A stretch of DNA of 60,721 bases from Oscillospiraceae bacterium (GTDB lineage: Bacteria > Bacillota > Clostridia > Oscillospirales > Ruminococcaceae), in NCBI GenBank assembly GCA_900768125.1, contig CAAGBS010000025.1:1-60721 (forward strand). The letters are read 5' to 3'. Below are positions 8,288 to 17,632 of this stretch, piece by piece. The position numbers were made by a program, and so were the translations under genes. Position 1 is the stretch's first letter; each line of letters opens with the position of its first letter. Below the pieces are notes generated by a model. The model had not been told where the DNA came from, made no database searches, and saw only the letters and a program-made list of their open reading frames with translations.

Positions 8288-8887
8288 TTATAATTCAGAA
8301 AAGCACTTCAGAATATTAAGTCCTGTGGAGCCGCTCTTCTCCGGGTGGAACTGCGCGCCGTATACGTTACCGCTGAAAACAAGCGCTGGGACCTTCATTC
8401 CATAATCGCAGTAGGCTGCTACATACTGGCTGTCGCACTCTGCGGCAAAGCTGTGGACGAAGTAGACGTACTCCCCGTCTGCGCATTTGTCAAGCAGCTT
8501 ACAGGGGACGTTCTTTTCCAGGGAGTTCCAGCCTATGTGCGGCACCGGAAGGTCTCCGGCGGGCTTCATAAGTTTGACGCTGCCGAGGATAAGTCCCAGT
8601 CCGTCAGTCTCGCCGAACTCGTAGCCTTTCTCGAACAGCATCTGCATACCAAGGCAGATACCAAGCAGCGGCTTTTTACGGACTTCTTCCTTAATAACGC
8701 TGATAAGCCCGGTCTCACCGAGCATTCTCATTGCGTCCGGGAATGCGCCTACGCCGGGAAGTATCAGCCGGTCTGCGCTTTTGAGGTCCTCGGCGCTGTT
8801 GGTTATCTTGTTTTCAAGCTTGAGGAAGTCAAGCGCGTTCTTCACGCTGAACAGATTGCCAGCGCCGTAATCAATTATCGCAATCAT
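8288..8887 (-). CDS. hisH: Imidazole glycerol phosphate synthase, glutamine amidotransferase subunit
   Basis: HisH takes ammonia from glutamine and passes it to HisF. It is a class I amidotransferase. The nucleophile lies in LLGICLGMQ (about C78) and the His-Glu pair in FHPEKSG near the C-terminus. The length of 199 residues is normal. The start codon overlaps the stop of the NUDIX gene by four bases (ATGA). A 58-base gap separates it from hisA. Confidence 0.97.
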   Translation of the reverse strand: MIAIIDYGAGNLFSVKNALDFLKLENKITNSAEDLKSADRLILPGVGAFPDAMRMLGETGLISVIKEEVRKKPLLGICLGMQMLFEKGYEFGETDGLGLILGSVKLMKPAGDLPVPHIGWNSLEKNVPCKLLDKCADGEYVYFVHSFAAECDSQYVAAYCDYGMKVPALVFSGNVYGAQFHPEKSGSTGLNILKCFSEL

Positions 8888-9318
8888 AGTTGTGTTCCTT
8901 TCGTATTCAGGAATATCCTGTCTGCGTTAAGTTTGACGTGCTCCATGATATGTCCTATGTTGCCCTCGCCGGCGTACTGCTTCATATCGAAAAAGTCGCA
9001 GTCCAGCCCGCTCCAGAAAAGCGGATTCTCATCGCCGACAGGCTCGGTCTCTCGCTTCAGCTGTCCCGCGTAGACCTCAACGTAACATGGGTCGAGCGGA
9101 TAGCTGAAATCCATGAGGTGCACCAGTTCTATATCCCGCCGTGAGATCTCAGTTTCCTCGTAAAGTTCCCGATAGGCTGCGTCGAAGCCGCTCTCGCCCG
9201 GCTCTATCTTGCCGCCGACAAAGTTCATCAGCCCTTTGTAAGGCTCCTTTATCCGGCGGCACATGAGCATTTTCTCTCTGTCCGGCGAAAAAACGACTAT
9301 CAGGTTATATCCCTGCAT
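8884..9318 (-). CDS. NUDIX hydrolase inside the his operon
   Basis: This is a 144-residue protein of the NUDIX superfamily, which hydrolyses nucleoside diphosphates linked to another group. The NUDIX box is nearly complete: GKIEPGE, then REL and EET spaced as expected, at about residues 36-58. The usual final Gly of the box is replaced. The N-terminus YNLIVVF and the motif CRRIKEPYKGLMNFVGGK resemble 8-oxo-dGTPase-like members. It overlaps hisB (TGATG) and hisH (ATGA), so it is translationally locked into the operon. The substrate is unknown. Confidence 0.85.
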   Translation of the reverse strand: MQGYNLIVVFSPDREKMLMCRRIKEPYKGLMNFVGGKIEPGESGFDAAYRELYEETEISRRDIELVHLMDFSYPLDPCYVEVYAGQLKRETEPVGDENPLFWSGLDCDFFDMKQYAGEGNIGHIMEHVKLNADRIFLNTKGTQL

Positions 9319-9902
9319 CAGAGTACTCCCTTGGTGGAAACTACAGAACCGTTCGTATTGCGCTTTACCGCCGCTTTCAATGCGTACGCCAGAGCCTTGA
9401 ACAGCGCCTCTATCTTGTGATGGTCGTTGCTTCCGTACTCCACGCGCAGATGAAGCGTGATACCCGCGTTGAACGCGAACGCACGCATAAACTCCTCGGT
9501 AAGGCAGGTGTCGAACTCCCCTACCCTCTCGTTGGTGAACTGCGCGTTGAACACCAGGTACGGTCTGGCGCTGATATCCAGCGAGCAGAAAGCAAGCGAT
9601 TCGTCCATGGGAATGAACGCGCTTCCGTAGCGCATTATCCCGGACTTATCCCCGAGAGCTTCCTTAAACGCCATGCCCAGGACTATTCCGATATCCTCGG
9701 CGGTGTGGTGGCCGTCAACGTAAAGGTCGCCCTTTGCATTCAGCGAAAGGCTGAACCCGCCGTGTATTGTGAGCGCAGTAAGCATATGGTCGAGAAATCC
9801 TATCCCGGTGGATATCTCCGCATGTGCGCCGCCGTCAAGGTCGAGCTTTGCGGTTATGTCGGTCTCTTTGGTTTTTCTGGAGATCTCAGCGGTTCTGTTC
9901 AT
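9318..9902 (-). CDS. hisB: Imidazoleglycerol-phosphate dehydratase
   Basis: HisB removes water from IGP to give imidazole-acetol phosphate. It is a manganese enzyme: the metal histidines are visible in GFLDHM, DGHHTAEDIG and NDHHKIEALFKA. The length of 194 residues is the single-domain form without the histidinol-phosphatase half, so the phosphatase must be encoded elsewhere. ATG at 9902 follows AGAGGT. No hisC (aminotransferase) lies in this operon either. Confidence 0.97.
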   Translation of the reverse strand: MNRTAEISRKTKETDITAKLDLDGGAHAEISTGIGFLDHMLTALTIHGGFSLSLNAKGDLYVDGHHTAEDIGIVLGMAFKEALGDKSGIMRYGSAFIPMDESLAFCSLDISARPYLVFNAQFTNERVGEFDTCLTEEFMRAFAFNAGITLHLRVEYGSNDHHKIEALFKALAYALKAAVKRNTNGSVVSTKGVL

Positions 9903-9930
9903 TTTTCGTACCTCTATTTATACTTAAAAT

Positions 9931-9977
9931 GACCCGATGACTGAATGGCGCTATTTTCAGCATTCAGACACCGGGTC
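9931..9977 (-). repeat. Nested inverted repeat between hisD and hisB
   Basis: An outer stem GACCCG/CGGGTC (9931-9936, 9972-9977) encloses an inner stem CTGAATG/CATTCAG (9941-9947, 9961-9967), with a small internal loop between them. Only a weak T-run follows on the minus strand, so it may cause processing or partial termination between hisD and hisB rather than a full stop. Confidence 0.55.
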
Positions 9978-9996
9978 TGCGAGTCTATAGCAGTTC

Positions 9997-11292
9997 TCAG
10001 CCCTCTTTGCGGACCTTGATGGAGTTAGCGTGAGCAGTCAGCTTTTCGCGCTCGGCGATGAGGATAATATCATCGGCGGCGTCAAGCAGCGCGTCCTTTG
10101 TGTAGCATATGTAGCTGGAGCGCTTCACGAAGCTGTCCACGCCGAGCGGTGAGAAGAAACGCGCGGTTCCGCTCGTGGGAAGAACATGGTTCGGACCAGC
10201 GTAGTAGTCACCAAGCGGCTCGGGGGAATACTGACCGAGGAACAGCGAACCTACGTTGTCTATCTTTCCGATGTACTCGGTGGGGTTCTCAGCAACGACC
10301 TCCATGTGCTCCGGCGCAAGTTTATTGGCAAGCTCTATGGCGTGATCCTTGTCCTCGCTTACGATGATAGCACCGTAGTTGCTCATCGAATAGTCGATGA
10401 TGTCCTTTCTGGAAAGGTACGCGGACTGGCGCTCTATCTCCGCCTGAGTGCGTACTGCAACGTCCATGCTGGTGGTGATCATGATGGCGCTCGCAAGCTT
10501 GTCGTGCTCCGCCTGGGACATCAGGTCAGCCGCAAGGTAAACAGGGTTTGCGGTCTCGTCTGCGAATACGAGTATCTCGCTCGGGCCTGCGAACATGTCG
10601 ATATCAACGGTGCCGTAAAGCAGCTTCTTCGCGGTGGCAACGAAAATATTGCCGGGACCAACTATCTTGGAAACACGCGGTATCTCCTCGGTGCCGTATG
10701 CGAGGGCTGCGACTGCCTGTGCGCCGCCTGCGAGGTATATCTTATCAACTCCGCAGAGCGCAGCGGCTACCAGGATATCCTTGTTTGCAGTGCCGTCCTT
10801 GAGCGGCGGAGTTACCATGATTATTTCCTTTACGCCTGCGATTTTGGCGGGGATAGCGTTCATCAGAACAGAGGACGGATACGCAGCCGTGCCGCCGGGC
10901 ACATACAGTCCGACGCGGTCGAGACCCCTTACGCGCTGACCCATTATAACGCCGTTCTCCTCGGTAACGCAGAAACCCTCGCGCTTCTGTCTGGTGTGGA
11001 ATGCAGTGATGTTCTCGACTGCATTCAGCATTGCGTTGACGAAATCCGGACTTTTCTCGTTCGCTTCGGTGAGCGCGTCCTGGATTGCCTCGTCGGGCAC
11101 TCTGTAGTACTGCGAGTAGGGGCAGTCGAACTTCGCAGTGTAGTTCTTTACTGCGGCGTCTCCGTTTTCCTTTACGTCCGCGAGGATAGCGCGGACGGTC
11201 TTCTCAACGTCAGCGTTGACCTCTCCGGCGCGCTTTTCGACTTCTGCGAGGAACTGCTCTTCCTCAGCTGTGGACTTTATTATCCTTATCAT
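9997..11292 (-). CDS. hisD: Histidinol dehydrogenase
   Basis: HisD oxidises histidinol to histidine in two NAD steps. The zinc and catalytic motifs SQAEHD and KLAPEHMEV and the cofactor-binding loop GPGNIFVATAK are all present. The length of 431 residues is normal. Its ATG overlaps the hisG stop (TAATG), with a GAGGAG site inside hisG. It is followed by the nested inverted repeat and then hisB. Confidence 0.97.
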   Translation of the reverse strand: MIRIIKSTAEEEQFLAEVEKRAGEVNADVEKTVRAILADVKENGDAAVKNYTAKFDCPYSQYYRVPDEAIQDALTEANEKSPDFVNAMLNAVENITAFHTRQKREGFCVTEENGVIMGQRVRGLDRVGLYVPGGTAAYPSSVLMNAIPAKIAGVKEIIMVTPPLKDGTANKDILVAAALCGVDKIYLAGGAQAVAALAYGTEEIPRVSKIVGPGNIFVATAKKLLYGTVDIDMFAGPSEILVFADETANPVYLAADLMSQAEHDKLASAIMITTSMDVAVRTQAEIERQSAYLSRKDIIDYSMSNYGAIIVSEDKDHAIELANKLAPEHMEVVAENPTEYIGKIDNVGSLFLGQYSPEPLGDYYAGPNHVLPTSGTARFFSPLGVDSFVKRSSYICYTKDALLDAADDIILIAEREKLTAHANSIKVRKEG

Positions 11293-11924
11293 TATAAATT
11301 CTCCTCTATCTGCTTAACAATCTCAGCTATACGCTGCTGTTTCAGTTTCATGCTGACTGTATTCACGATGAGCCTAGCCGAAATAGGCGCGACATCTTCC
11401 CATACCTCAAGCCCGTTTTCCTTTAAGGTAGTGCCGGTCTCCACGATATCGACTATTGCGTCAGCCAGCCCGACAAGCGGAGCAAGCTCCACGGAGCCTT
11501 CAATCTTTACTATGTCAACGTCCATGCCCTTGTTTTCAAAGAAGCTGCGGGTGACTTCGGGGTACTTTGTAGCGATGGTCTTGACGCCGTAGCCCTCGTA
11601 GAAGCAGCTTCCTTTTTTGCCGGCGAGCGCGAATTTGCACCTGCCGAAACCGAGGTCGCTTATCTCGAAAAACTTCCCGCCGTGCTCCATGATGGTATCC
11701 TTGCCGACTACTCCGATATCGCACACGCCGTGCTCAACATAGGTGATGACGTCCGCCGCCTTGGCAAGCACAACCTCGATATTCTCGCCCGGAATGTTCA
11801 GGATAAGCCGCCTGCCCTTTTCGCGGAGTTCGGTCACGTCATAGCCTATCTTATCCAGCAGATCTACGGTCTTGTTTTCAAGTCTGCCCTTAGTCAGAGC
11901 AATTCTGATGGTTTTGTTCTTCAT
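11292..11924 (-). CDS. hisG: ATP phosphoribosyltransferase, short form
   Basis: HisG joins ATP and PRPP to start histidine synthesis and is the feedback-regulated step. At 210 residues it is the short form, which lacks the C-terminal regulatory domain and needs HisZ. The PRPP loop DAIVDIVETGTTLKENG is clear. It starts two bases after the hisZ stop, with AAAGGAGG lying in the end of hisZ, so the subunits should be made in balance. Confidence 0.97.
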   Translation of the reverse strand: MKNKTIRIALTKGRLENKTVDLLDKIGYDVTELREKGRRLILNIPGENIEVVLAKAADVITYVEHGVCDIGVVGKDTIMEHGGKFFEISDLGFGRCKFALAGKKGSCFYEGYGVKTIATKYPEVTRSFFENKGMDVDIVKIEGSVELAPLVGLADAIVDIVETGTTLKENGLEVWEDVAPISARLIVNTVSMKLKQQRIAEIVKQIEENL

Positions 11925-11926
11925 GC

Positions 11927-13123
11927 TCAGACCTCCTTTACCGTTACGGCTGAATTAGCGCCAACTATATCCATGCGCTTTATGCCATGCGACTGTGCGT
12001 ACTGAAGGGCTTCCTCCGAGTTTGCGAAAAGCGAATTATAGACAGTCAGTCCGCTTTCGATAAGCTCGCTGCAGTGATTCAGCGCGGCTATCTCGCAGCC
12101 CTTTTCGCTGAACACCAGCACGTCAACCGGTCTGGTGAGCGGCTCTGTGATGTTTCTCAGGAATACTTTTGCCGCCGCCTCAACGTTAACCGCAAAGCCT
12201 ACCGCAGCCGCATTCCTGCCGAAATCACCGAGGAGGTCGTCGTATCTGCCGCCGGAAAGCACCGGAAGTCCGTAACCCTCGACATATCCCCTGAAAAGAA
12301 TGCCGGTGTAGTAATTCTTCTTGTGCGCAAGTCCCAGGTCTACCTTTATCCTGCCGGAATAGCCCATCGAGCAGAGCGCGTCATATGTAGTACGCAGGCT
12401 GCTCAGCTTTGTGCGAAGCTCCTTGCTGTACATGTATTTCTCGGCGGCCTCGAACACCTCGCCCTCGCCAAACAGCGACGGCAGAGCCTTTACAGCGTCC
12501 GCGGCGCTGCCGGAGATACCGTCCAGTGCTTCGTTGAGCGCTGGGTAATTCTTGTTTTCTATAAGAGTATGTATCAGCTCCGATTTTTCTTCGGAGAGAT
12601 TCAGATCATCGACTACGGTGCGGAAAATGCCGCTCTCGCCTATCTCCAGCCGGAAGTCTTCATCGACTGCGAACAGCGCCTGCGCAGCCAGCGAAAGCGC
12701 TTCATAGTCGGCCGCCGTGGACTCGCCGCCGAGTATCTCTATGCCGCTCTGCGTGAACTCGTCATCGCGGCCGCTGTTCTTGGGATTTACCATGAATATG
12801 CTCTGATTGTAGTAGAGCTTCAGCGGGAGCTTCTCATCGCGGAGACGCGTTGCTGCAAGCCGCGCTATCGGCATCGTATTATCCGGGCGGAGGACCATAA
12901 GTCTGTTCTTACCGTCCACAAGCTTGTACATGGTCTCCGGAGGGAAATACCTGGTCTTGCTGTTGAATACATCGTAAAATTCCAGTCCCGGGGTGATGAC
13001 CTCGGAATAGCCGTATGCAGTGAATATCTTTCTCAGCTTCTCCTGAATGCTCCGCTTTGCAAGGCACTCGTCAAAAAGCTGGTCCCTTGTCCCCTCCGGG
13101 GTGAGAAGATCGTATCTTTTCAA
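11927..13123 (-). CDS. hisZ: ATP phosphoribosyltransferase regulatory subunit
   Basis: HisZ is a catalytically inactive relative of histidyl-tRNA synthetase that forms a complex with short HisG and senses histidine. The class II synthetase core is recognisable in the N-terminus (TPEGTRDQLF), LRPDNTMPIARL and GLPVLSGGRYDDLLGDFGR. The length of 398 residues fits HisZ. The start codon is TTG at 13123 (TTG AAA AGA), supported by GGAGGA upstream. It is the first gene of the his operon, behind a consensus promoter and a palindromic operator. Confidence 0.93.
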   Translation of the reverse strand: MKRYDLLTPEGTRDQLFDECLAKRSIQEKLRKIFTAYGYSEVITPGLEFYDVFNSKTRYFPPETMYKLVDGKNRLMVLRPDNTMPIARLAATRLRDEKLPLKLYYNQSIFMVNPKNSGRDDEFTQSGIEILGGESTAADYEALSLAAQALFAVDEDFRLEIGESGIFRTVVDDLNLSEEKSELIHTLIENKNYPALNEALDGISGSAADAVKALPSLFGEGEVFEAAEKYMYSKELRTKLSSLRTTYDALCSMGYSGRIKVDLGLAHKKNYYTGILFRGYVEGYGLPVLSGGRYDDLLGDFGRNAAAVGFAVNVEAAAKVFLRNITEPLTRPVDVLVFSEKGCEIAALNHCSELIESGLTVYNSLFANSEEALQYAQSHGIKRMDIVGANSAVTVKEV

Positions 13124-13150
13124 TTTTCTGTTCCTCCGCTTTAGTGTGGT

Positions 13151-13166
13151 AATGTGTTATCACATT
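13151..13166. promoter_or_regulatory. Candidate operator of the his operon
   Basis: AATGTG-N4-CACATT is a perfect 16-base palindrome. It lies directly after the -10 box, covering about +2 to +17 of the expected transcript, which is a classic repressor position. The regulator is not encoded nearby. Confidence 0.6.
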
Positions 13167-13174
13167 GCAATATT

Positions 13175-13203
13175 ATTATACCGCATTAAAGCGCCGTTGT
13201 CAA
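13175..13203 (-). promoter_or_regulatory. Consensus promoter of the his operon
   Basis: On the minus strand a perfect TTGACA (13198-13203) and a perfect TATAAT (13175-13180) are separated by 17 bases. Such a strong promoter implies tight control by a repressor, which fits the palindrome just downstream. No T-box or leader peptide rich in His is visible in the short leader. Confidence 0.85.
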
Positions 13204-13261
13204 GAATCTGCAATCATTTCAGCGGTTTGCATAATTTTTCTCAACAACAGCGCCTTTGCTA

Positions 13262-16200
13262 TTACATATCAAACAGCGACATCTGCGCAGAGTTGGGGAT
13301 ATCGCCGAAAACTCCCATCTCTTTCATCTTGTCCACAACGGTGCTGTTAAGACCGCTCTGCTGTTGGATATCGTCGATACACATGTAATTTCCGTTGTCA
13401 ACGACCTCTTTCAGCTTGAATGCAGCGTTCGCGCCGCAGCCGGATATCGACATGTACGGCATGCGCAGGTTGCCGTTCTCGATGTGATAGGTCGCCGCGC
13501 CGGACAGCTTCGCGTCCACCGGAAGCACCCCGATACCGCGCGACATCATCTCGTTTATCAGCATGAGCGCGTCAAGAGTGCCCTTTTCCTTTATACCGGG
13601 CTTGGGGATCATTTTCAGTTCCTTTATGCGGTTCTGTACTGCTTCCTTTCCTCTGAGCACAAGCTCGAGGTCGATGTTTTCTGTATGCTTCGTGAGGGTC
13701 GCGGCGTAGAACTCGCAGGGCTTGTTTATCTTGAACCAGCACAGCTTTACCGCGGCGGTTACATAAGCGGCGGCGTGCGCTTTCGGGAACATGTACTGTA
13801 TCTTCTTACAGCTTTCAACGTACCAGTCCGGGACGTTGTTGTCCTTGAACGCCTGGTATATCGTGTCATCAAACAGCTTCTTGGCATTGCCCTTTCGGGT
13901 TATCTCCATTATCTTGAATGCAAGCCCCGGCTCAACGCCCTTGTGCATGAGGTAAACCATGATATTGTCTCGCGTTCCGATAACGTCCGAAATCGTGCAG
14001 GTGCCGTCCTTGATGAGGTCCTGCGCATTCTCCAGCCAAACGCCGGTGCCGTGCGACAGACCGGATATCTGAAGCAGGTCGGCGAAGGTCTTCGGCTGGG
14101 CGTCCTGAAGCATCTGCATCGCAAAGCTGGTGCCGAACTCCGGAATTCCGAGCGTTCCGCAAGGCACGAATATATCCTCCGGGGTCACGCCGAGCGGCTC
14201 GGTCGATACGAACAGGTCGTAGATGGAGCGCTCCGTGGTCGAAACATCGGCTATCTTCATGCCGGTCATGTCTTCGAGGTGCTTGTAAAGCGTGGGCACA
14301 TCGTGTCCCAGCTCGTCGAGCTTCAGTATCGTGTCGTGAAGCGCATGGAAGTCGAAGTGCGTGGTAATCATGTCGCTGTCCGTCTTGTCGGCGGGGTGCT
14401 GGACGGGGGTGAAGTCGTAGACCTCGTACTCGTTCGGCACAACGACCATTCCGCCCGGGTGCTGAGAAGTCGTGCGCTTTACGCCGGTGCAGCCTATCGC
14501 AAGGCGCTGCTTCTCGGCTTCGTTGTATTCAAACCCGCGCTCCTCGCTGTATTTCAGCACGAAGCCCATCGCGGTTTTGTCCTGCACTGCGGAAATAGTA
14601 CCCGCCTTGAACACATGGTCCTTACCGAACAGTTCTTCGGTGTAGCGATGAACCTTTCCCTGAACTTCGCCAGAGAAGTTCAGGTCGATATCCGGCGCTT
14701 TATCGCCCTTGAATCCGAGGAATGTCTCGAACGGGATATCGTGACCATCACGCAGCATGTCCGTGCCGCATTTGGGGCAGTTCTTCTGCGGCAGGTCGAA
14801 TCCCGAACCCACCGAACCGTCTGTGATGAACTCATTGTAGCGGCACTTCGGGCAGCGGTAATGCGGCGCAAGCGGATTTACCTCCGAAATACCGGACATT
14901 ATCGCCACGAAAGAAGAACCTACCGAACCTCGTGAGCCTACCAGATATCCGTTGTCCTCGGAATATTTTACCAGCTTCTGGGCGATCATGTAAAGCACCG
15001 AGAATCCGTACTTGATTATCGCGTCAAGCTCTTTCTGCAGGCGCTTTGTAACGATCTCCGGTATCTTGTCCTCGTAGCCGTACCAGTTCATCGCCCTCGT
15101 CCAGCAGAGATCCTGAAGTTCCTGCTCAGCGCCCTCGATGGACGGCGTGTATGTTCCCTTGGGTATCGGGCGGATATCCTCGACCATATCGGCTATAGCG
15201 TTGGTGTTGGTAATTACTACTTCTTTCGCCTTTTCCCCGCCGAGATAGCTGAACTCCTGCAGCATTTCGTCCGTGGTGCGCAGGTAGAGCGGAGCCTGAT
15301 AGTCTGCGTCCTTGAAGCCCATTCCGGCAAGGAGTATCTTGCGGAAAACCCCGTCCTCCTTGTTCATGAAATGCACGTCGCAGGTCGCTACGACCGGTTT
15401 TCCAAGCTTTTCGCCTAGCTTAACTATACGCATGTTCAGCTGGCGCAGTCCCTCGTCGTCAGCAACCCTGCCCTCGCGCACCAGAAATTCATTGTTCGCG
15501 ATGGGCTGTATCTCCAGATAATCGTACAGCGAAGCTATCTTCTCTATTTCCTGCTGGCTCTTTCCGTCAAGGATAGCGCGGAAAAGCTCGCCGGCTTCGC
15601 AGGCGCTGCCGATGATGAGTCCCTCGCGGTGCTTCTGCAGTTCGGACAGCGGAACGCGCGGCTTTCTGTAGAAGTAATTCAGGTTGGAATAGGAAATCAG
15701 CTTGTACAGATTTTTCAGTCCCACCTGATTCTTTACGAGGATTATCATGTGGTAAGTATTCATCTTCTTGATGTCAACATTGCCAAGGACTGTATTGAAA
15801 TCGCCAAATGTCTCCAGCGGGTGCCCCTTGCAGGTCACAGTCACCATCGAAATGAATATCTTCGACAGCATTTCCGCGTCGTCTATCGCACGGTGATGGT
15901 TGAAGTCGCCAAGCTTGTATTCCCTCGCCACAGTGTCAAGCTTGAAATTCTTGAGGTGCGGGAGCGCCGCGCGGGACAACTTTAATGTATCGACATAGCG
16001 AATGTCGAACTTCAGCCCCTGGCGCTCGCAGGCTATCTTGATGAAGCTGGTATCGAAATCCGCGTTATGCGCGACAAGCACGCCCTTTCCCACGAATGCG
16101 ATAAATTTTTCAAGCACTTCCTTTTCAGAGGGAGCGTCCTCCACCATCTCGTCAGTTATTCCGGTCAGTTCGGTGATGTTGGCTGGAATGGGGCGCTCAG

Positions 16201-17614
16201 GGTTCACGAACGACTGGAATCTGTCAACGACTTCCATATTGTTGAGTTTTACCGCGCCTATTTCGGTTATGCGGTCAAGTTCGCGGCTGAGACCTGTAGT
16301 CTCTATATCGAACACGATCACATCGCCGTTTATCGGGCACTCGTTGCAGCCGGAGACCAGCGCGTCCGAATCGTTGACGAAGTACGCTTCCATGCCGTAG
16401 AGTATCTTAAAATCTCCGCCGTCCTTGCGTATTTTCTCGACTGCGTTCATTGCCTCGGGGTACGCCTGAACATTGCCGTGGTCGGTTATCGCTATCGCCT
16501 TGTGACCCCACGCGTAAGCCTGCTTCACAAGGTCGGCGGCTGGCGTGACCGCGTCCATATCGGACATTGTGGTGTGGAGGTGAAGCTCAACACGCTTATC
16601 CTCAGCCTTGTCCTGGCGGGACTTGGTTTTGATGTTCGCCATGGAATACGGTCTGATATTCAGGCACTTCGCGAACGGGTCAAACTCGAACTTTCCGGTT
16701 ACGATTATCGTCTTTCCGGGCTTTACGCTGCCCTTGATGATATCGCTGTTTTCGGTGGGGGTGATTATTTTAAGTATCTCGGAAGATGTTTTGTCGGAGA
16801 AATATGCGGTATAAATGAATGTCTTTCCATCGCGGGAGGTTTTCTCATCAGTCTTGAACACATCGCCCCAGAGGGTGACCTCGTCACCCTCGCTGAAATG
16901 CTCCGACATGGGTACCGGCGCTTCGCTTATGCCCTTTCCGAAGAACAGCGAAGCCTTGCTGTCTATCGTCTCGGACTGGAACGGGAGCAGTATCTCCTTG
17001 GGTTCCTTGAGGACGTTCGCGCCGCGCCTGCCACCGTTGCCTCTGCCGCCCTGGAAGCGGCTCTCAGCGGGAGCGGCGGGCGGAGGGGTCTGCGCAAGCT
17101 TTATCTTCTGAACGGAAGCCTGCTCATTCTGGAGGTATTCCTCAATGTTGACCTCCGACTTGCCAGTGAAGACTACGTTCAGCTTTTTCCTGAAAAAGCC
17201 GTTTATCATGCGCTGAATGGTCTGATCTATGCCCATTTTAATCAGGATATCCCTGCCGCCGGAACTGAGGGAAATTTCGCATGTTTCACCGTCATCGCTG
17301 ACCTCGGCGTTGTCAAGATAGCCGTTGACAGAACCGTTGCGATCCTTCAGCACAGCCATTATTTCATACACATAGTCCGGAGTGTACAGCGATTCGTGAT
17401 AACTCGGGAATATCTGCACCTTTGCACCGCCGGTCACGGACATTATCTGCTTTTCGGCGGTGAGTATCTCGGCGGCGGGGCATAGATCGTCCATCGCCAG
17501 ATTTACAAGTATCTCGTTATTCTTTTCGTTGTAGATTATTTTAAGAACTGAACCCTCCGCCGTGGTCTGCGGAAGCGTAAGATCTTCAAAAAGTTCGCGT
17601 AATTTGGCTGACAT
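13262..17614 (-). CDS. polC: DNA polymerase III alpha subunit, PolC type
   Basis: PolC is the main replicative polymerase of low-GC Gram-positives, with built-in proofreading. At 1450 residues it shows the whole architecture: an N-terminal domain and OB fold (to about 330), a PHP domain (HLHTTMSDMDAV, AITDHGN) split by a DEDDh 3'-5' exonuclease (VFDIETTGLS, AHNADFDTSF), a Cys zinc module (CPKCRYNEF, CPKCG), and the polymerase palm with PDIDLNFSGE. ATG at 17614 follows AAGGAAA. It lies after ispG in the usual Firmicute order. The his operon promoter begins only about 60 bases after its stop, and no clear terminator lies between. Confidence 0.98.
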   Translation of the reverse strand: MSAKLRELFEDLTLPQTTAEGSVLKIIYNEKNNEILVNLAMDDLCPAAEILTAEKQIMSVTGGAKVQIFPSYHESLYTPDYVYEIMAVLKDRNGSVNGYLDNAEVSDDGETCEISLSSGGRDILIKMGIDQTIQRMINGFFRKKLNVVFTGKSEVNIEEYLQNEQASVQKIKLAQTPPPAAPAESRFQGGRGNGGRRGANVLKEPKEILLPFQSETIDSKASLFFGKGISEAPVPMSEHFSEGDEVTLWGDVFKTDEKTSRDGKTFIYTAYFSDKTSSEILKIITPTENSDIIKGSVKPGKTIIVTGKFEFDPFAKCLNIRPYSMANIKTKSRQDKAEDKRVELHLHTTMSDMDAVTPAADLVKQAYAWGHKAIAITDHGNVQAYPEAMNAVEKIRKDGGDFKILYGMEAYFVNDSDALVSGCNECPINGDVIVFDIETTGLSRELDRITEIGAVKLNNMEVVDRFQSFVNPERPIPANITELTGITDEMVEDAPSEKEVLEKFIAFVGKGVLVAHNADFDTSFIKIACERQGLKFDIRYVDTLKLSRAALPHLKNFKLDTVAREYKLGDFNHHRAIDDAEMLSKIFISMVTVTCKGHPLETFGDFNTVLGNVDIKKMNTYHMIILVKNQVGLKNLYKLISYSNLNYFYRKPRVPLSELQKHREGLIIGSACEAGELFRAILDGKSQQEIEKIASLYDYLEIQPIANNEFLVREGRVADDEGLRQLNMRIVKLGEKLGKPVVATCDVHFMNKEDGVFRKILLAGMGFKDADYQAPLYLRTTDEMLQEFSYLGGEKAKEVVITNTNAIADMVEDIRPIPKGTYTPSIEGAEQELQDLCWTRAMNWYGYEDKIPEIVTKRLQKELDAIIKYGFSVLYMIAQKLVKYSEDNGYLVGSRGSVGSSFVAIMSGISEVNPLAPHYRCPKCRYNEFITDGSVGSGFDLPQKNCPKCGTDMLRDGHDIPFETFLGFKGDKAPDIDLNFSGEVQGKVHRYTEELFGKDHVFKAGTISAVQDKTAMGFVLKYSEERGFEYNEAEKQRLAIGCTGVKRTTSQHPGGMVVVPNEYEVYDFTPVQHPADKTDSDMITTHFDFHALHDTILKLDELGHDVPTLYKHLEDMTGMKIADVSTTERSIYDLFVSTEPLGVTPEDIFVPCGTLGIPEFGTSFAMQMLQDAQPKTFADLLQISGLSHGTGVWLENAQDLIKDGTCTISDVIGTRDNIMVYLMHKGVEPGLAFKIMEITRKGNAKKLFDDTIYQAFKDNNVPDWYVESCKKIQYMFPKAHAAAYVTAAVKLCWFKINKPCEFYAATLTKHTENIDLELVLRGKEAVQNRIKELKMIPKPGIKEKGTLDALMLINEMMSRGIGVLPVDAKLSGAATYHIENGNLRMPYMSISGCGANAAFKLKEVVDNGNYMCIDDIQQQSGLNSTVVDKMKEMGVFGDIPNSAQMSLFDM

Positions 17615-17632
17615 CTGGTTTTCCTTTCCTGT

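Noticed and set aside
10186..11592. A 468-codon plus-strand frame opposite hisD and hisG
   Set aside because: It spans two certain genes on the other strand and has no recognisable domain.
13256..14935. A 559-codon open frame on the plus strand opposite polC
   Set aside because: It is the mirror of a conserved polC reading frame, has no ribosome site or family resemblance, and arises from codon bias of the real gene.
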